NCBI GenBank assembly: GCA_022360535.1
Contig: JAKSCP010000513.1
Span: forward strand, 1 to 14,228
Reading direction: 5' to 3'
Source: Pseudomonadales bacterium
Lineage (GTDB): Bacteria; Pseudomonadota; Gammaproteobacteria; Pseudomonadales; Pseudohongiellaceae
Length of the DNA: 14,228 nucleotides
The position numbers and the translations under genes were made by a program. Position 1 is the first letter of the stretch; every line of letters begins with the position of its first letter. Positions 11,635-14,228 of this stretch are shown piece by piece. A model generated the notes under the pieces. The model made no database searches and was not told where the DNA came from. It saw nothing but the letters and a program-made list of their open reading frames with translations.

Positions 11635-13758
11635 TTAGGCAGCACTAAGCTTGTCCTGCCCAAGCGTTGCAATTACCTTAATCTGTTTGTTGTTACCCAC
11701 TTCGTTAAAGGCCAGCACTCGTAGCCGAGGCACTGAAGCACGCAAGAAGCGGGCGAGCCAAATTCGCAAACGATCTGACACCAAAGCCACCGGTGTCTGA
11801 CCACTAAACTCCATTTCCTGGCTGGCTTGATAGAAATCCCGCAACAAGCCTTCCGCCAGTCCTGGTTCAATGGCGCTGAAGCCATGTTTCTGTTCGGATT
11901 CCAGGGAATCGATGAGTAGCTGCTCAATATCGGGCTGCAGTGTAATGACTTTCATTTCATGGGCAGGGCCCACAATACTCTGGCAGATAGATCGACCAAT
12001 GGTGGTGCGTACAGCCGCTGTTAAATCATCAAAGTTAGGTTGGTGGGGACCATGTTCAGCCAATGCTTCGATGATCGAGCGCGTATCCCGAATCGGTACG
12101 CCTTCCTGCAGTAAATTCTGCAGCACTTTCAAAATGGCGCTCAGGGTCAATACGTCGGGTACCAGATTTTCCACGAGCTTTGGTGCGTACTCGGACAGTG
12201 AATCCAGTAGTTTTTGTACTTCATCATGACCGATGAACTCATGGGCATAGGAACGCAGCACATGACTAAGGTGTGTTCCGATAACAGTGCTGCAATCAAC
12301 CACGGTATAGCCTTTGGACTGGGCTTCTTCTTTCTGCGGCGAATTGATCCATACGGTATCGAGATCGAAAGCAGGGTCCTTCGCCGCAATGCCTTCCAGC
12401 TCACCAAATACCTGTCCCGAGTTAATCGCCATTTCCATGCCGGGATGCACCTCAGCTTGAGCGATAGGTACCTCTTTTATGCAAATACGATAGGCATTCG
12501 GCGGTAGGGTAAGATTGTCTTTGATGTGCACTGACGGAATAAGGAAGCCGAGGTCTTGTGAGATTTTCTTGCGTACGCCTTTGATGCGGCCAAGCAATTC
12601 GCCACCCTGACTTTCATCTACCAGGGAAATCAGGCGATAGCCCACTTCCAAACCAATGACGTCGATACCCAACACATCATCCCAGCCAAGATCTTTCTCT
12701 TCTTCAATCGGAGTGACCGCTTGTCCATCAGCACCAGCCGTTTCCGCCTCTTCTTCGGTTTCCTCTTCCTGTGTCATGGAGAAGCCGACAAAACCCAGGG
12801 CAGCGGCAATAGTAAAGAACACCAGGAAAGGCATGCCGGGGACGAATCCGATGGATGCGATGATGGCGGCAGCGATGAAGAATATCTTCTTGTTTTCGAA
12901 GAGTTGTGACTTAACATCACCACCGATATCGCCAGCGGCACCAACACGAGTAACGATAAGTGCAGCGGCAACTGAAAGCAGCAGTGAGGGAATTTGTGCA
13001 ACCAGTCCATCCCCGATGGTAAGCAAGATGTAATTGGTTACCGCTTGCGAAGCACTCAAACCATGCTGCAGTGTGCCAATGGCAAAGCCACCGATCACAC
13101 TAATAAAAAGAATCAGGATGCCGGCAATGGCGTCACCGCGCACAAATTTACTGGCACCATCCATGGCTCCATAGAAACTGGCCTCGCTGGCCACCTCGTC
13201 CCGTCTCACACGCGCCACGTCCTGATCAATCAGGCCAGCATTCAAATCTGCGTCGATAGCCATCTGTTTGCCAGGCATCGCATCTAACGTGAAGCGAGCG
13301 GTTACTTCTGAAATTCGACCAGCACCTTTAGTGACCACCACAAAATTAATGATGACCAGGATGGCGAACACCACCAGACCAACCGCGTAGTTACCACCGA
13401 CCACAAACTCACCAAAAGCTTCAATCACCTGACCAGCAGCATGGGTTCCATTGTGACCCTGCAACAGAACTACTCGTGTTGAAGCAATGTTCAAAGCCAG
13501 ACGCAATAAAGTGGCAACCAACAAGACGCTGGGGAACACACCGAAGTCCAAAGGCCGCGCGATATAGATAGCCACCAGCAAAATAATGAGTGACAGGGAG
13601 ATGTTGAACGTGAACAGAAGGTCCAGCACGAACGGTGGCAACGGGATGATCATCATTGCCAGTAGCAAGATGATCAGCAGCGGTGCACCTAAACCGATGA
13701 GTTGCAGGCTTGGTGACAGGCCAGCTGAATTGTCAGTACTGGTAGACACAGTATCCAT
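11635..13758 (-). CDS. flhA: Flagellar type III export gate protein FlhA
   Basis: FlhA is the large export-gate subunit; its cytoplasmic domain forms a nonameric ring that docks substrates and chaperones such as FlgN. The 707 residues fit the family. About eight membrane helices lie in residues 18-330, with the FHIPEP-family signature between them (GRISEVTARFTLDAMPGKQM at about 147-166, then AIDADLNAG). An acidic linker follows (EEETEEEAET and EEEKD, about 331-356), then the soluble domain with ELLGRIKGVRKKISQDLG, LPPNAYRI and IEALAEHGPH. The ATG overlaps the flhB stop by one base (TAATG) and has no strong ribosome-binding site of its own, which points to coupling with flhB. Confidence 0.98.
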   Translation of the reverse strand: MDTVSTSTDNSAGLSPSLQLIGLGAPLLIILLLAMMIIPLPPFVLDLLFTFNISLSLIILLVAIYIARPLDFGVFPSVLLVATLLRLALNIASTRVVLLQGHNGTHAAGQVIEAFGEFVVGGNYAVGLVVFAILVIINFVVVTKGAGRISEVTARFTLDAMPGKQMAIDADLNAGLIDQDVARVRRDEVASEASFYGAMDGASKFVRGDAIAGILILFISVIGGFAIGTLQHGLSASQAVTNYILLTIGDGLVAQIPSLLLSVAAALIVTRVGAAGDIGGDVKSQLFENKKIFFIAAAIIASIGFVPGMPFLVFFTIAAALGFVGFSMTQEEETEEEAETAGADGQAVTPIEEEKDLGWDDVLGIDVIGLEVGYRLISLVDESQGGELLGRIKGVRKKISQDLGFLIPSVHIKDNLTLPPNAYRICIKEVPIAQAEVHPGMEMAINSGQVFGELEGIAAKDPAFDLDTVWINSPQKEEAQSKGYTVVDCSTVIGTHLSHVLRSYAHEFIGHDEVQKLLDSLSEYAPKLVENLVPDVLTLSAILKVLQNLLQEGVPIRDTRSIIEALAEHGPHQPNFDDLTAAVRTTIGRSICQSIVGPAHEMKVITLQPDIEQLLIDSLESEQKHGFSAIEPGLAEGLLRDFYQASQEMEFSGQTPVALVSDRLRIWLARFLRASVPRLRVLAFNEVGNNKQIKVIATLGQDKLSAA

Positions 13759-14228
13759 TAATCACTGCCCGCTCTGCTGTTATCATTGAATCGTTCGAGA
13801 TATTCCTCAGGCACCGGCAAATCAGTTGGTCGTTTTAAATTGTGGCGCGTCTTACTGGTGGCTTTGCGTAACTGAAACACATAGGCCAATACCTGAGCCA
13901 CAGCCACGAACAACTTGGCAGGGATCTCCTGACCGATTTCTGTTGAGGCATACAGCGCTCTTGCTAGTGGCGGTGCCGAGAACATCTCGACTTTGTGTTC
14001 AGCTGCGATCTCCCGAATCTTCGCCGCGATTAAATTGCGCCCTTTCGCTACCACTTTGGGTGCGCCCACTCCATTCGGGTCATAGCGTAGCGCCACTGCG
14101 TAATGGGTTGGGTTGGTGATAATGACGTCCGCGTCCGGGACATCACTCAACATGCGACGCTGAGCAATTTCACGCTGTCGTTCGCGAACCTGAGATTTAA
14201 CTTCTGGTCGACCTTCAGTCTCCTTCAA
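13758..14228 (-). CDS. flhB: Flagellar export switch protein FlhB, C-terminal part
   Basis: FlhB switches export specificity from rod/hook to filament substrates through self-cleavage. Only the last 156 codons are in the window; the membrane part lies beyond 14228. The visible part starts in the linker after the last membrane helix (KETEGRPEVKSQVRERQREI, then QRRMLSDVPDADV). It contains the autocleavage motif NPTH (codons at 14114-14103), followed by YAVALRYD, APKVVAKG and APPLARALYASTEIGQEIP, all typical FlhB-C. After the conserved AYVFQLRK there is a hydrophilic tail of about 35 residues. The first codon in the window is TTG read as internal Leu, not a start. The stop overlaps the flhA ATG. 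Confidence 0.97.
   Translation of the reverse strand: MKETEGRPEVKSQVRERQREIAQRRMLSDVPDADVIITNPTHYAVALRYDPNGVGAPKVVAKGRNLIAAKIREIAAEHKVEMFSAPPLARALYASTEIGQEIPAKLFVAVAQVLAYVFQLRKATSKTRHNLKRPTDLPVPEEYLERFNDNSRAGSD

Noticed and set aside
1..14228. CRISPR array, insertion sequence, tRNA or phage genes
   Set aside because: No regular direct-repeat array, terminal inverted repeats with a transposase, or tRNA cloverleaf was seen; nearly all of the window is assigned to flagellar genes.

Overview
The window is a dense chromosomal flagellar locus from a gammaproteobacterium. The gene set suggests a polarly flagellated, Pseudomonas- or Vibrio-like relative: FlhF and FlhG/FleN (polar placement and number control), FliA/FlgM, a PilZ protein of the FlgZ type beside flgMN, and sigma-54 (-24/-12) promoters at several transcription starts. 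Base composition looks close to 50% GC by eye. I cannot name the genus. No mobile element, tRNA, rRNA, CRISPR array or broken gene was seen.

Layout. (1) 1-5131, minus strand: flgB-flgC-flgD-flgE-flgF-flgG-flgH and the first 15 codons of flgI, a tight operon for the rod, hook, hook cap, L-ring and P-ring. (2) 5132-5441: a divergent control region with two well-matched sigma-54 promoters, one for flgB (minus) and one for flgA (plus). A cluster of four CGGCAA half-sites lies almost exactly midway between them. (3) 5442-7813, plus strand: flgA (P-ring chaperone), flgM (anti-sigma-28), flgN (export chaperone), flgZ (c-di-GMP-binding PilZ protein). (4) 7814-8387, plus strand: a further sigma-54 promoter, a structured leader and a 117-residue orphan protein. 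It resembles the GAF-like sensory half of a diguanylate cyclase family but has no GGDEF domain. (5) 8580-14228, minus strand: flhB (C-terminal part), flhA, flhF, flhG, fliA. These encode the export gate, the polar-placement GTPase and ATPase, and sigma-28, with a candidate internal sigma-54 promoter in front of flhG.

How it works together. FlhB/FlhA form the export gate and FlhF/FlhG set the site and number of flagella. The flgB operon and FlgA build the rod, rings and hook. FlgM holds FliA (sigma-28) inactive until the hook is complete and FlgM is exported. FlgN escorts hook-filament junction proteins, and FlgZ can couple c-di-GMP to motor output.

The flagellar genes themselves are ordinary. 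The points of interest are regulatory: the shared, symmetric enhancer-like cluster; an inverted repeat whose upstream arm ends exactly where the flgB sigma-54 transcript should begin and whose downstream arm contains the flgB ribosome-binding site; the sigma-54-driven orphan gene with a stem-loop leader; and an 11-nt-phased TGACA array in front of flhG. Promoter and motif calls were made by reading the sequence. Family assignments are from memory of the families, with no database search.
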